The notes: a model not told the origin generated them from the sequence alone. 14,568 bases of DNA from Bacillota bacterium (GCA_023409435.1 JAEYHP010000059.1:1-14568), one strand, 5' to 3'. Positions 1 to 5,721 are shown, counted from the first letter of the stretch. A program made the numbers and translations.

Positions 1-21
1 CGATTCCCATCACCCGCTCCA
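1..21 (+). tRNA. tRNA-Gly, 3' end only (partial)
   Basis: The window opens inside a tRNA. What remains is the end of the T arm, the acceptor 3' strand CACCCGC, discriminator T and an encoded CCA. The T discriminator and this tail match the usual bacterial tRNA-Gly(UCC) 3' end, so Gly is likely, but the anticodon lies outside the window. It appears to head the tRNA cluster that continues to 279. Confidence 0.65.
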
Positions 22-44
22 ATTTTAAACCGCTGGTTTTATGC

Positions 45-120
45 GGGCTGTTAGCTCAGTTGGTAGAGCACCTGACTCTTAATCAGGGTGTCCAGGGTTC
101 GAGCCCCTGACGGCCCACCA
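45..120 (+). tRNA. tRNA-Lys (anticodon CUU), copy 1
   Basis: A 76-nt cloverleaf can be drawn by eye. The acceptor is GGGCTGT with ACGGCCC, the D arm carries AGCTCAGTTGGTAGAGC, the anticodon loop is CTCTTAA (anticodon CTT), the T arm is CAGGG-TTCGAGC-CCCTG, and CCA is encoded. It decodes AAG lysine codons. It differs from the copy at 204-279 by a single compensated acceptor pair. Confidence 0.97.
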
Positions 121-125
121 GTTAT

Positions 126-200
126 GCGGGAATAGCTCAGCGGTAGAGCACTGCCTTGCCAAGGCAGGGGTCGCGAGTCCGAATCTCGTTTCCCGCTCCA
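126..200 (+). tRNA. tRNA-Gly (anticodon GCC)
   Basis: A 75-nt cloverleaf with acceptor GCGGGAA pairing with TTCCCGC, T discriminator and encoded CCA. The anticodon loop TTGCCAA gives anticodon GCC, which decodes GGC and GGU. It lies between the two tRNA-Lys copies with spacers of only 5 and 3 nt, so the cluster is presumably processed from one transcript. Confidence 0.97.
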
Positions 201-203
201 TAC

Positions 204-279
204 GGGTTGTTAGCTCAGTTGGTAGAGCACCTGACTCTTAATCAGGGTGTCCAGGGTTCGAGCCCCTGACGACCCACCA
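204..279 (+). tRNA. tRNA-Lys (anticodon CUU), copy 2
   Basis: Identical to copy 1 except that acceptor pair 4 is T-A (207/272) instead of C-G (48/113). The cloverleaf, CTT anticodon and encoded CCA are intact. It is the last gene of the cluster, and its last five bases (275-279) form part of the 22-bp palindrome that follows. Confidence 0.97.
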
Positions 280-320
280 ATACCAAAGGCCACCCTAGAG
301 GGTGGCCTTTGGTATTGGTG
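275..320 (+). terminator. 22-bp perfect palindrome closing the tRNA cluster, probable terminator
   Basis: Bases 275-296 are perfectly complementary to 299-320 around a two-base centre (AG). The inner part (AAAGGCCACCC with GGGTGGCCTTT) looks like an ordinary rho-independent terminator hairpin. The right arm ends in a U-containing stretch, but there is no long T tract after it. The outermost pairs involve the CACCA at the end of tRNA-Lys, which is unusual. Because it is symmetrical it could act in either direction. Confidence 0.7.
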
Positions 321-330
321 CATTTATTCA

Positions 331-341
331 AGGGGCTCGAA
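331..341 (-). repeat. Inverted fragment of the tRNA-Lys T arm
   Basis: AGGGGCTCGAA is the reverse complement of TTCGAGCCCCT, the T-loop and T-stem segment of both tRNA-Lys genes. Together with the palindrome it places an imperfect inverted copy of the tRNA tail directly after the cluster. Eleven bases is short, so the significance rests on its position among the other tail copies. Confidence 0.5.
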
Positions 342-350
342 GCCGCGTTA

Positions 351-375
351 AAAAACGCACCAGTGGAGTGTTTTT
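351..375 (+). terminator. Possible secondary terminator hairpin
   Basis: AAAAACGCACC can pair with GGAGTGTTTTT (one wobble, one mismatch) around a three-base loop. The 3' arm ends in five T. This could be a backup terminator for the tRNA cluster. The stem is AT-rich and imperfect. Confidence 0.35.
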
Positions 376-384
376 AGCGGCCGG

Positions 385-406
385 GATTTCGGCCCAAGCC
401 GAAATC
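385..406 (+). repeat. 8-bp inverted repeat in the tRNA-tail repeat region
   Basis: GATTTCGG (385-392) pairs perfectly with CCGAAATC (399-406) around a six-base loop. It immediately precedes and overlaps the first decayed direct copy of the tRNA-Lys tail. A second small hairpin, GGCCATCG (498-505) with CGATGGCC (520-527), sits just before the second tail copy. Confidence 0.5.
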
Positions 407-424
407 GAACCCCAGACGACCCGC
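405..424 (+). repeat. Decayed tRNA-Lys 3' tail, direct copy 1
   Basis: TCGAACCCCAGACGACCCGC matches the tRNA-Lys copy 2 tail TCGAGCCCCTGACGACCCAC at 17 of 20 positions. The rest of a cloverleaf is absent, so this is a remnant of only the T-arm and acceptor end. Confidence 0.6.
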
Positions 425-531
425 AACGCAGGAGCATTTTGGTTGAAGCGTGAAGCCGACGAACACGGCTGTCCTCTGCGAGAGACGCCTTCCTGCGGGC
501 CATCGCAAGCTCGACCTGCCGATGGCCGAAA

Positions 532-550
532 TCGAGTCCTGATGACCCGT
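532..550 (+). repeat. Decayed tRNA-Lys 3' tail, direct copy 2
   Basis: TCGAGTCCTGATGACCCGT resembles the tRNA-Lys tail with one base deleted and a few substitutions. It lies about 127 bp after the first copy and again lacks the remainder of the tRNA. Confidence 0.5.
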
Positions 551-577
551 CTGCGAGTGGCGGGAGGATAAGCGCAG

Positions 578-593
578 GAGCCCCTGACGACCC
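578..593 (+). repeat. tRNA-Lys 3' tail, direct copy 3 (16-bp exact match)
   Basis: GAGCCCCTGACGACCC is identical to the corresponding part of tRNA-Lys copy 2, and a few bases later CTACCA (596-601) recalls the CCA end. It marks the right edge of the repeat region. No integrase or other mobile gene is present between the copies. Confidence 0.65.
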
Positions 594-639
594 GACTACC
601 ATAGCAGCTATCCGTATGACTGTATGAATCCCTGTTTTC

Positions 640-663
640 TGTATACAATCAATATTGTAAACA
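640..663. promoter_or_regulatory. Imperfect inverted repeat, possible operator
   Basis: TGTATACAAT (640-649) and ATTGTAAACA (654-663) are inverted copies with one mismatch in ten, separated by CAAT. The site ends 13 bp before the -35 hexamer of the downstream promoter, a position suited to a regulator. No regulator is identified, and AT-rich palindromes can arise by chance. Confidence 0.35.
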
Positions 664-676
664 TCCTTCTGTAGCG

Positions 677-706
677 TTGCCTGCGTACAAATATCTGCGC
701 TATAAT
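677..706 (+). promoter_or_regulatory. Promoter for the P1 peptidase gene
   Basis: TTGCCT (677-682) is followed after 18 bp by a perfect TATAAT (701-706). Transcription would start near 713, about 25 nt before the TTG start, leaving room for the AAGGGAGGA ribosome binding site (721-729). An imperfect inverted repeat lies just upstream at 640-663. Confidence 0.6.
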
Positions 707-737
707 AGGCCTAAACCGGCAAGGGAGGAACCTGCGC

Positions 738-1643
738 TTGGATCGTGGAATTACGGCCATAGAGGGCATCTTAGTCGGCCACTGGACAAACGGCGAAGCA
801 AAAACGGGCTGCACCGCCATCCTGTGCCCCAAGGGGGCCGTTGCTGGCGTTGATGTGCGTGGAGCCGCGCCCGGTACGCGCGAGACCGATCTGCTGCGCG
901 GATACAACCTGGTGGACCGCATTCATGCTGTCATGCTCTCGGGTGGCAGCGCATATGGATTAGATGCGGCCTCGGGCGCTATGCAATACCTGGAGGAGCA
1001 GGGAATAGGCCTGAACGTGGGCATGGGCGTGGTGCCCATTGTGCCCGCCGCCGTGCTGTTCGATCTTGCGGTCGGTTCTCCTTCCGTCCGTCCCGGCAAG
1101 CAGGAGGGATATTTTGCGTGCGCCGCCGCTTCAAAAGAAGCTGCGCTTTCCGGCAGAATAGGCGCCGGTACGGGCGCCACGGTAGGCAAATCCTTCGGAA
1201 TGGAATTTTCCGTTCCAAGCGGGCTGGGCTCAAGCTGCGTCGAACTGCCCGGCGGCATTCTGGTGTGCGCGCTTGCTGCCGTCAATGCGGTGGGGGATAT
1301 CTACGGCCACCATACCGGGAAATTGCTGGCATCGGCAAAAAAGGACGGCGTTATGATTTCCTGTATGGATCATTTAAACGAGCTTTCGCAGATTTTGGCC
1401 GGTACCAATACCACGCTTGGGGTAATCGCCACAAATGCCGCCCTGACGCGGGAGGAGGCCAATAAAATGGCCGCACTCGCGCATGACGGACTTGCGCTTT
1501 CCATCCGCCCCGTGCATACAATGATGGATGGAGATACGATATTTGCGCTTTCGACCGGGGAACACAAGAAGTTCTCTTTCCAAGGCGTGCTTGCGGCTGC
1601 GGCGGAAGCCATGGCGCTTGCGGTTGAACATGCATTTGTTTGA
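738..1643 (+). CDS. P1 family (DmpA/S58-type) N-terminal nucleophile peptidase
   Basis: A 301-residue cytoplasmic protein of the DmpA/BapA aminopeptidase family. These enzymes self-cleave to expose an N-terminal nucleophile and remove amino-terminal residues, some with D- or beta-amino acid specificity. Family motifs are clear: GPH-like glycine-rich segment LSGGSAYGLDAASG (68-80), GAGTGATVGK (142-151), and NTTLGVIATNA (224-234). The last aligns with the DmpA segment in which Gly249-Ser250 is cleaved, predicting cleavage between Asn224 and Thr225 with Thr as nucleophile. HTMMDGDTIFALST (260-273) is the usual late motif. The TTG start is chosen because AAGGGAGGA lies 8 nt upstream. There is no signal peptide. 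The natural substrate cannot be read from the sequence. It is co-directional with acpS, but acpS has its own promoter. Confidence 0.93.
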   Translation: MDRGITAIEGILVGHWTNGEAKTGCTAILCPKGAVAGVDVRGAAPGTRETDLLRGYNLVDRIHAVMLSGGSAYGLDAASGAMQYLEEQGIGLNVGMGVVPIVPAAVLFDLAVGSPSVRPGKQEGYFACAAASKEAALSGRIGAGTGATVGKSFGMEFSVPSGLGSSCVELPGGILVCALAAVNAVGDIYGHHTGKLLASAKKDGVMISCMDHLNELSQILAGTNTTLGVIATNAALTREEANKMAALAHDGLALSIRPVHTMMDGDTIFALSTGEHKKFSFQGVLAAAAEAMALAVEHAFV

Positions 1644-1668
1644 CTTTGTGGTTGTGACAGGATACAAT
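1640..1668 (+). promoter_or_regulatory. Promoter for acpS
   Basis: TTGACT (1640-1645) and TACAAT (1663-1668) are separated by exactly 17 bp, a near-consensus housekeeping promoter. The -35 box overlaps the TGA stop codon of the peptidase gene (1641-1643). A start near 1675 would give a leader of about 70 nt before acpS. Confidence 0.7.
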
Positions 1669-1745
1669 AATATGGCGTTCCGAACGGACCTGCTATCCAT
1701 GCAGGAACGCGGAACACCCGGCTATACTGACTTGGAGGAATATGC

Positions 1746-2114
1746 ATGGTTGTTGGCACCGGCATTGACGTGATAGAAGTAGAACGCATCAAACGCGCTG
1801 CGATCCAGAATGCATTTTTGGAACGGATATTTACCCAGAACGAACGGCAATATTATCAGAAGTGCGGCGAGGACGCGCAGACGCTTTCGGGCATATTCGC
1901 AGCCAAGGAAGCAACCGCAAAGGCGCTTGCCGCAGGGTTTAACGGAATTGGATGGCGGGATATTGAAATATTACACGACGATCTGGGCAAACCCTACGTA
2001 CAGCTTTGGAACTCCGCGAAAACGCGCATGGAAAGCATGGGGGGCCGCGCCATACATATCAGCATTTCGCATATCAAGACTTTGGCGATCGCGCAGGCCA
2101 TATTGGAAGAATAA
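1746..2114 (+). CDS. acpS: Holo-[acyl-carrier-protein] synthase
   Basis: A 122-residue phosphopantetheinyl transferase that moves 4'-phosphopantetheine from CoA to the conserved serine of apo-ACP, activating it for fatty acid synthesis. The AcpS signatures are complete: GTGIDVIEVERI (4-15) with metal-binding Asp8, FAAKEATAKAL (51-61) with Glu55 of the Mg site, and the C-terminal HISISHIKTLAIA (104-116). The length is normal for the AcpS subgroup. The ATG follows GGAGG (1734-1738) by 7 nt. It has its own promoter within the end of the upstream peptidase gene and ends just before a strong terminator, so it is probably monocistronic. Confidence 0.97.
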   Translation: MVVGTGIDVIEVERIKRAAIQNAFLERIFTQNERQYYQKCGEDAQTLSGIFAAKEATAKALAAGFNGIGWRDIEILHDDLGKPYVQLWNSAKTRMESMGGRAIHISISHIKTLAIAQAILEE

Positions 2115-2138
2115 TACGAACTCTTTAGGTATCTTCAG

Positions 2139-2162
2139 GCGGGTTATGAACCCGCTTTTTTT
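2139..2162 (+). terminator. Rho-independent terminator after acpS
   Basis: GCGGGTT (2139-2145) pairs with AACCCGC (2149-2155) around ATG, followed by seven T (2156-2162). It lies 25 nt after the acpS stop. Confidence 0.9.
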
Positions 2163-2184
2163 GCACCCTCTTACGCAAGGGTGC
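2163..2184 (+). repeat. Hairpin between the two terminators
   Basis: GCACCCT pairs perfectly with AGGGTGC around an eight-base loop, directly after the T tract of the acpS terminator. It has no T tract of its own. A possible 18-codon reading frame starts 5 nt later at 2189. Confidence 0.5.
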
Positions 2185-2188
2185 TGCT

Positions 2189-2245
2189 ATGGGCGTCGCA
2201 AAGGAACTATGTGGAAAGCTCGTCTTCACGCTTTTTAGCCGCTAA
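2189..2245 (+). CDS. Candidate very small ORF (18 residues), doubtful
   Basis: ATG at 2189 opens an 18-codon frame, MGVAKELCGKLVFTLFSR, ending in a TAA that lies inside the left arm of the next terminator hairpin. AAGGG sits about 7 nt upstream of the ATG, so translation is possible. No promoter is obvious between the preceding terminator and this frame. The stretch could equally be plain spacer. Confidence 0.15.
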   Translation: MGVAKELCGKLVFTLFSR

Positions 2246-2274
2246 AAGTTTTATGAACTTTTAGCGGCTTTTCT
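2237..2274 (+). terminator. Second strong terminator upstream of the NuoE-like operon
   Basis: AGCCGCTAAAAGTT (2237-2250) pairs perfectly with AACTTTTAGCGGCT (2256-2269) around five bases, with a U-rich tail (TTTCT). A 14-bp perfect stem marks the end of some transcript, although no clear gene lies between it and the acpS terminator. Confidence 0.85.
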
Positions 2275-2312
2275 ATTTGTTAATTTTTTATCCTCAGAGC
2301 CAATAAATTGTC

Positions 2313-2341
2313 TTTTTTTCTACAAAGTCGTGTGCTATAAT
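2313..2341 (+). promoter_or_regulatory. Extended -10 promoter of the NuoE/NuoF-like operon
   Basis: A perfect TATAAT (2336-2341) is preceded by TGC, giving an extended -10 (TGnTATAAT). The -35 region at 17 bp (2313-2318) is only a T run, which extended -10 promoters tolerate. Transcription would start near 2348, giving a leader of about 70 nt before the 2421 start. Confidence 0.6.
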
Positions 2342-2420
2342 AAATGGGTATGATATTTTTCTGTCAATAATAAAATCTTTGGTCAATCTGGCAAGTTTAT
2401 AGTTGGGAGGAACATTCAGC

Positions 2421-2906
2421 ATGCCCACCATCGTAGAAAGGCAAAAGGAGTTCGAACGGCTGGATGCCGTAATTACAAAATGGAAAGACGAACAGGGCGG
2501 CCTTTTGCCCATCATGCAGCAGGCACAGGATATCTGCGGCTGTCTGGATGAGGAAGTACAGCGCTTTATTTCGGAAAAAACAGGCGTGCCGATGAGCACC
2601 ATATATGGCGTTGCCACATTCTATTCCCAGTTCACGCTGCAGCCCAAGGGCATCTATAAAATTGGCATGTGCCTTGGCACCGCATGTTATGTGCGCGGAG
2701 CCGCAAAGGTGATGGAAGCGCTGGAAAAGGAATTAAAAGTCGCGGTAGGCGCTACCACCGCAGACGGCCTGTTTACGCTTGAAGCCATGCGCTGTATCGG
2801 CTGCTGCGGCCTGGCGCCCGCCATGATGGTAAACGACGAAGTATACGGAAGGCTCACGCCTGCGGACGTCCCCGGCATCATTGAAAAGTACCGGAAGAAA
2901 GGGTAA
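2421..2906 (+). CDS. NuoE-like [2Fe-2S] subunit (hydrogenase/NADH dehydrogenase 24 kDa type)
   Basis: A 161-residue thioredoxin-like ferredoxin of the NuoE/HydC family, the small electron-transfer subunit of NADH dehydrogenases and of NAD-linked multimeric [FeFe] hydrogenases. An N-terminal helical part (1-75) includes GVPMSTIYGVATFYSQF, typical of NuoE. The [2Fe-2S] ligands are Cys84 and Cys89 (CLGTAC) and Cys125 and Cys129 (CIGCC). Start 2421 is preferred over an in-frame TTG at 2403, because GGGAGG (2405-2410) is then a proper ribosome binding site 10 nt upstream. It is the first gene of a four-gene operon ending in a NuoF-like subunit, with 9 nt to the next gene. A hydrogenase role is inferred from the neighbourhood and not shown here. 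Confidence 0.92.
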   Translation: MPTIVERQKEFERLDAVITKWKDEQGGLLPIMQQAQDICGCLDEEVQRFISEKTGVPMSTIYGVATFYSQFTLQPKGIYKIGMCLGTACYVRGAAKVMEALEKELKVAVGATTADGLFTLEAMRCIGCCGLAPAMMVNDEVYGRLTPADVPGIIEKYRKKG

Positions 2907-2915
2907 CCCCTTCTT

Positions 2916-3470
2916 ATGATGATGAAGGAGATCTCGCTGCACGCGCTCGATATCATACAGAATTCCATCGCCGCGAACGCCACGCGCATTGAAATTAATC
3001 TTTACGTGGATCACGCGCAGGATCGGATGGTTCTTTCCATTTCCGACAATGGATGCGGTATGACCGAAACGTTTCAGCGCGAGGTCCTGGACCCCTTCGT
3101 CACCAGCCGAACCACGCGCAAGGTGGGCCTCGGCATCCCCATGTTCCAGGCTGGGGCCGAAGCCGCGGGCGGAACATTCTCCCTTGAGTCAACCATCGGG
3201 GTGGGGACGCGGATAGAAGCGAGCTACCAAATTTCGCATTGGGACCGTCCGCCGCTTGGAAATATTGCGGAGACGCTTTACGCAAGCATACTCTGCAATG
3301 AAAGCTTGGACTTTGCATTCACATATACGGTGGATGATAAAAATTTCCGGGCGGATACGCGGGAAATCAAGGCCGTGCTGGGGGACGTTCCCCTTCATAC
3401 GCCGGAAGTGTCCGCTTGGCTCAAAGAATATTTATATGAAAGCATTGAAGCATTAAACGGAGGTGTTTGA
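2916..3470 (+). CDS. Stand-alone histidine-kinase-type ATPase (HATPase_c/GHKL) protein
   Basis: A 184-residue protein with a GHKL ATP-binding domain in its first ~105 residues. The N box is HALDIIQNSIAANA (9-22), the G1 box DNGCGM (44-49), a TSRTTRK lid follows (63-69), and the G2 box is GLGI (71-74). There is no sensor, no dimerisation domain with a phospho-acceptor His, and no membrane segment. A C-terminal part of about 80 residues is unassigned. It sits between the NuoE-like and ferredoxin-like genes of an electron-transfer operon, an arrangement I recall from other Clostridia, where its job is not established as far as I know. It could regulate or assemble the complex. Three ATG codons (2916, 2919, 2922) are possible starts. 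AAAGGG lies at 2898-2903. Confidence 0.88.
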   Translation: MMMKEISLHALDIIQNSIAANATRIEINLYVDHAQDRMVLSISDNGCGMTETFQREVLDPFVTSRTTRKVGLGIPMFQAGAEAAGGTFSLESTIGVGTRIEASYQISHWDRPPLGNIAETLYASILCNESLDFAFTYTVDDKNFRADTREIKAVLGDVPLHTPEVSAWLKEYLYESIEALNGGV

Positions 3471-3471
3471 T

Positions 3472-3849
3472 ATGAAGACAATACAGGAGTTGGAAGCCAT
3501 CCGGAATAAAACGCTCGAAACCATCAACCTCAGAAAAGAATCCGAAGGTACGCGGGTGGTTGTCGGCATGGCTACCTGCGGCATTGCGGCGGGCGCCCGC
3601 CCGGTTCTTACCGCGTTTATGGACGAGGTATCAAAAAGAAACCTGCAGCATGTCATTGTGGCGCAGACGGGATGTATTGGCGTTTGCAGACTGGAGCCGA
3701 TCGTAGAGGTCTATAAGCCCGGGGAAGAGAAAGTGACCTACGTGAAGGTCGTTCCAGATATGGTGGGCAAGATCGTAACGGATCACATCGTAAATGGCAG
3801 GGTTGTGAACGAATACACTATCGGCTATTACGAAACGCGCACCAACTGA
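3472..3849 (+). CDS. Small thioredoxin-like [2Fe-2S] ferredoxin domain protein
   Basis: A 125-residue protein resembling the NuoE C-terminal and NuoF N-terminal ferredoxin fold. TGCIGVC (67-72 with Cys68 and Cys72) is the second half of the usual cluster motif. The first half shows only Cys36 in ATCGIAAGAR. Three cysteines are thus present where the NuoE motif has four. I recall close clostridial relatives with the same pattern. The ATG at 3472 is chosen because GGAGG (3459-3463) lies 8 nt upstream; a GTG at 3463 would overlap that site. It begins 2 nt after the ATPase stop and is translationally close to it. It probably shuttles electrons to, or is a structural part of, the NuoF-like partner. 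Confidence 0.88.
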   Translation: MKTIQELEAIRNKTLETINLRKESEGTRVVVGMATCGIAAGARPVLTAFMDEVSKRNLQHVIVAQTGCIGVCRLEPIVEVYKPGEEKVTYVKVVPDMVGKIVTDHIVNGRVVNEYTIGYYETRTN

Positions 3850-3875
3850 TGCAGACAAAGGAGGATTGAGCCGTC

Positions 3876-5672
3876 ATGGAGTATTTTCGTTCGCAGGTAT
3901 TGTGCTGTACCGGTACCGGATGTACGTCCTCGGGGTCCCGCAGCATCATCCAGGCATTTGAAGAGGAAATTTTTAACGCAGGTTTGGAGCGGGAAGTCAA
4001 GATAGTGCCCACCGGCTGCTTTGGCTTGTGCGAAAAGGGCCCCGTCGTCATCATCTACCCGGAAGGTTCGTTCTACAGCCACATCAAGGTGGAGGATGTT
4101 CCGCGCATCGTTTCCGAACACCTCATCAAAGGCCGCATCGTGCGCGACCTTTTGTATTCGGAAAGCGTCGATAAAAACCAGAACATCCGCTCTTTAAACG
4201 AGGTGGATTTCTATAAAAAGCAGAGCCGCGTCGCGCTGCGCAACTGCGGCGTGATCGACCCTGAAAACATTGAAGAATACATCGCATTCGACGGATACAA
4301 GGCTCTTGCGAAATGTTTGACGGAACTGACCCCGGAAGAGGTGGTGGATACCGTCAAGCGCTCGGGCCTGCGCGGGCGCGGGGGCGGCGGCTTCCCCACG
4401 GGCATCAAGTGGGGCCTTGCGCAAAAGCCGAAAAGCGATGTGAAATACGTTTGCTGCAACGCGGACGAAGGCGACCCCGGCGCGTTTATGGACCGTTCCG
4501 TCCTCGAAGGCGACCCGCACGCGGTGCTGGAGGCCATGGCCATCGCGGGTTATGCCATAGGCGCGCAGCAAGGCTATATTTATGTCCGCGCGGAATATCC
4601 CATCGCTGTCAAACGTCTGCGCATCGCCGTCAATCAGGCGCGCGAATACGGCCTGTTGGGTACGGATATATTCGGGACCGGCTTCAACTTCGATATCGAC
4701 CTCCGGCTTGGTTCCGGCGCGTTTGTCTGCGGGGAGGAAACGGCGCTCTTAGCCTCCATAGAAGGCGGCCGCGGCGAACCCCGCCCGCGTCCTCCGTTCC
4801 CGGCGGTCAAGGGCTTGTTTGGCAAGCCGACGCTTTTAAACAATGTGGAAACCTATGCGAACATCCCGCAGATCATATTAAACGGCGCGGAATGGTTTTC
4901 TGCGATGGGCACCGAGAAGAGCAAGGGCACCAAGGTGTTCGCGCTGGGCGGCAAAATCAACAACACGGGGTTAGTGGAAGTGCCCATGGGCACCACGCTG
5001 CGCGAGATCATATACGAAATCGGCGGCGGCATCCCGCAGGGTAAGAAATTTAAGGCAGCGCAGACAGGAGGTCCTTCCGGCGGATGTATTCCCACTGCGC
5101 ACCTTGATATCCCCATCGATTACGACAACCTCGTCGCCATCGGCTCCATGATGGGCTCGGGCGGTATGATCGTCATGGATGAGGACAACTGCATGGTGGA
5201 TATCGCAAAGTTCTTTTTGGAGTTCACTGTTGACGAATCCTGCGGAAAATGCCCGCCCTGCCGCATTGGCACGCGCCGTATGTATGAAATGCTCACGGAA
5301 ATCACGGAAGGCCGCGGCAAACCCGGCGATATTGAAAAGCTGGAGCGCTTAGCCAAGAACATTAAGGCTTCCGCGCTTTGCGGCCTGGGCCAGACGGCGC
5401 CCAACCCCGTGCTTTCCACCATCCGGTACTTCCGGGACGAATACGAGGCGCATATCAACGAAAAGCGCTGTCCGGCGGGCGTTTGCAAGGCGCTGATGAC
5501 CTACACCATCGATCCCGCAAAATGCCGCGGATGCAGCCTGTGCGCCCGCGTCTGCCCGGTAGGCGCGATCGAAGGCGAGATCAAGAAGCCCTACGTCATC
5601 GACCAGCAAAAGTGCATCAAGTGCGGCACCTGCATGGAAAAGTGCAAGTTTGAAGCCATCGTACACGCATAG
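3876..5672 (+). CDS. NuoF-like NADH/FMN iron-sulfur subunit (HydB type)
   Basis: A 598-residue modular flavoprotein, the NAD(H)-binding electron-input subunit typical of multimeric [FeFe] hydrogenases and related bifurcating enzymes. The modules in order are: an N-terminal thioredoxin-like [2Fe-2S] domain (Cys10/11, Cys16, Cys48, Cys52); the NuoF core with NADH/FMN motifs RGRGGGGFPTG (166-176) and CNADEGDPGAFMDR (194-207); an SLBB-type region; and a [4Fe-4S] site ESCGKCPPC (Cys456, 459, 462, with Cys502). The C-terminal 2[4Fe-4S] ferredoxin has Cys550/553/556/560 and 580/583/586/590. This matches HydB architecture rather than plain NuoF. AAAGGAGG lies at 3857-3864. It is the last gene of the operon: a terminator follows 17 nt later and no [FeFe] catalytic subunit is encoded nearby. 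The physiological partner is therefore unknown. Confidence 0.94.
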   Translation: MEYFRSQVLCCTGTGCTSSGSRSIIQAFEEEIFNAGLEREVKIVPTGCFGLCEKGPVVIIYPEGSFYSHIKVEDVPRIVSEHLIKGRIVRDLLYSESVDKNQNIRSLNEVDFYKKQSRVALRNCGVIDPENIEEYIAFDGYKALAKCLTELTPEEVVDTVKRSGLRGRGGGGFPTGIKWGLAQKPKSDVKYVCCNADEGDPGAFMDRSVLEGDPHAVLEAMAIAGYAIGAQQGYIYVRAEYPIAVKRLRIAVNQAREYGLLGTDIFGTGFNFDIDLRLGSGAFVCGEETALLASIEGGRGEPRPRPPFPAVKGLFGKPTLLNNVETYANIPQIILNGAEWFSAMGTEKSKGTKVFALGGKINNTGLVEVPMGTTLREIIYEIGGGIPQGKKFKAAQTGGPSGGCIPTAHLDIPIDYDNLVAIGSMMGSGGMIVMDEDNCMVDIAKFFLEFTVDESCGKCPPCRIGTRRMYEMLTEITEGRGKPGDIEKLERLAKNIKASALCGLGQTAPNPVLSTIRYFRDEYEAHINEKRCPAGVCKALMTYTIDPAKCRGCSLCARVCPVGAIEGEIKKPYVIDQQKCIKCGTCMEKCKFEAIVHA

Positions 5673-5689
5673 CAATACGCTGGTTCATT

Positions 5690-5718
5690 GAAAAGCCCGC
5701 TCGAAAAGCGGGCTTTTC
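5690..5718 (+). terminator. Terminator after the NuoF-like operon
   Basis: GAAAAGCCCGCT (5690-5701) pairs with AGCGGGCTTTTC (5707-5718) around CGAAA. The T run in the right arm and a symmetrical A run in the left arm could make it work in both directions. It closes the operon without a hydrogenase catalytic gene. Confidence 0.9.
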
Positions 5719-5721
5719 ATA

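Noticed and set aside
302..571. Open reading frames on both strands across the tRNA-tail repeat region (302-648).
   Set aside because: They cover repeats of a tRNA tail and hairpins, resemble no protein family I know, and have no convincing ribosome binding site.
2403..2420. TTG start at 2403 for the NuoE-like protein.
   Set aside because: It would place the ribosome binding site GGGAGG inside the coding sequence; ATG 2421 has the proper spacing and fits the family N terminus.
4194..5044. Long overlapping frames inside the NuoF-like gene, on both strands.
   Set aside because: GC-rich codon use opens shadow frames; the translations are Arg/Ala/Pro-rich and lack family motifs, while the NuoF-like frame is fully motif-supported.
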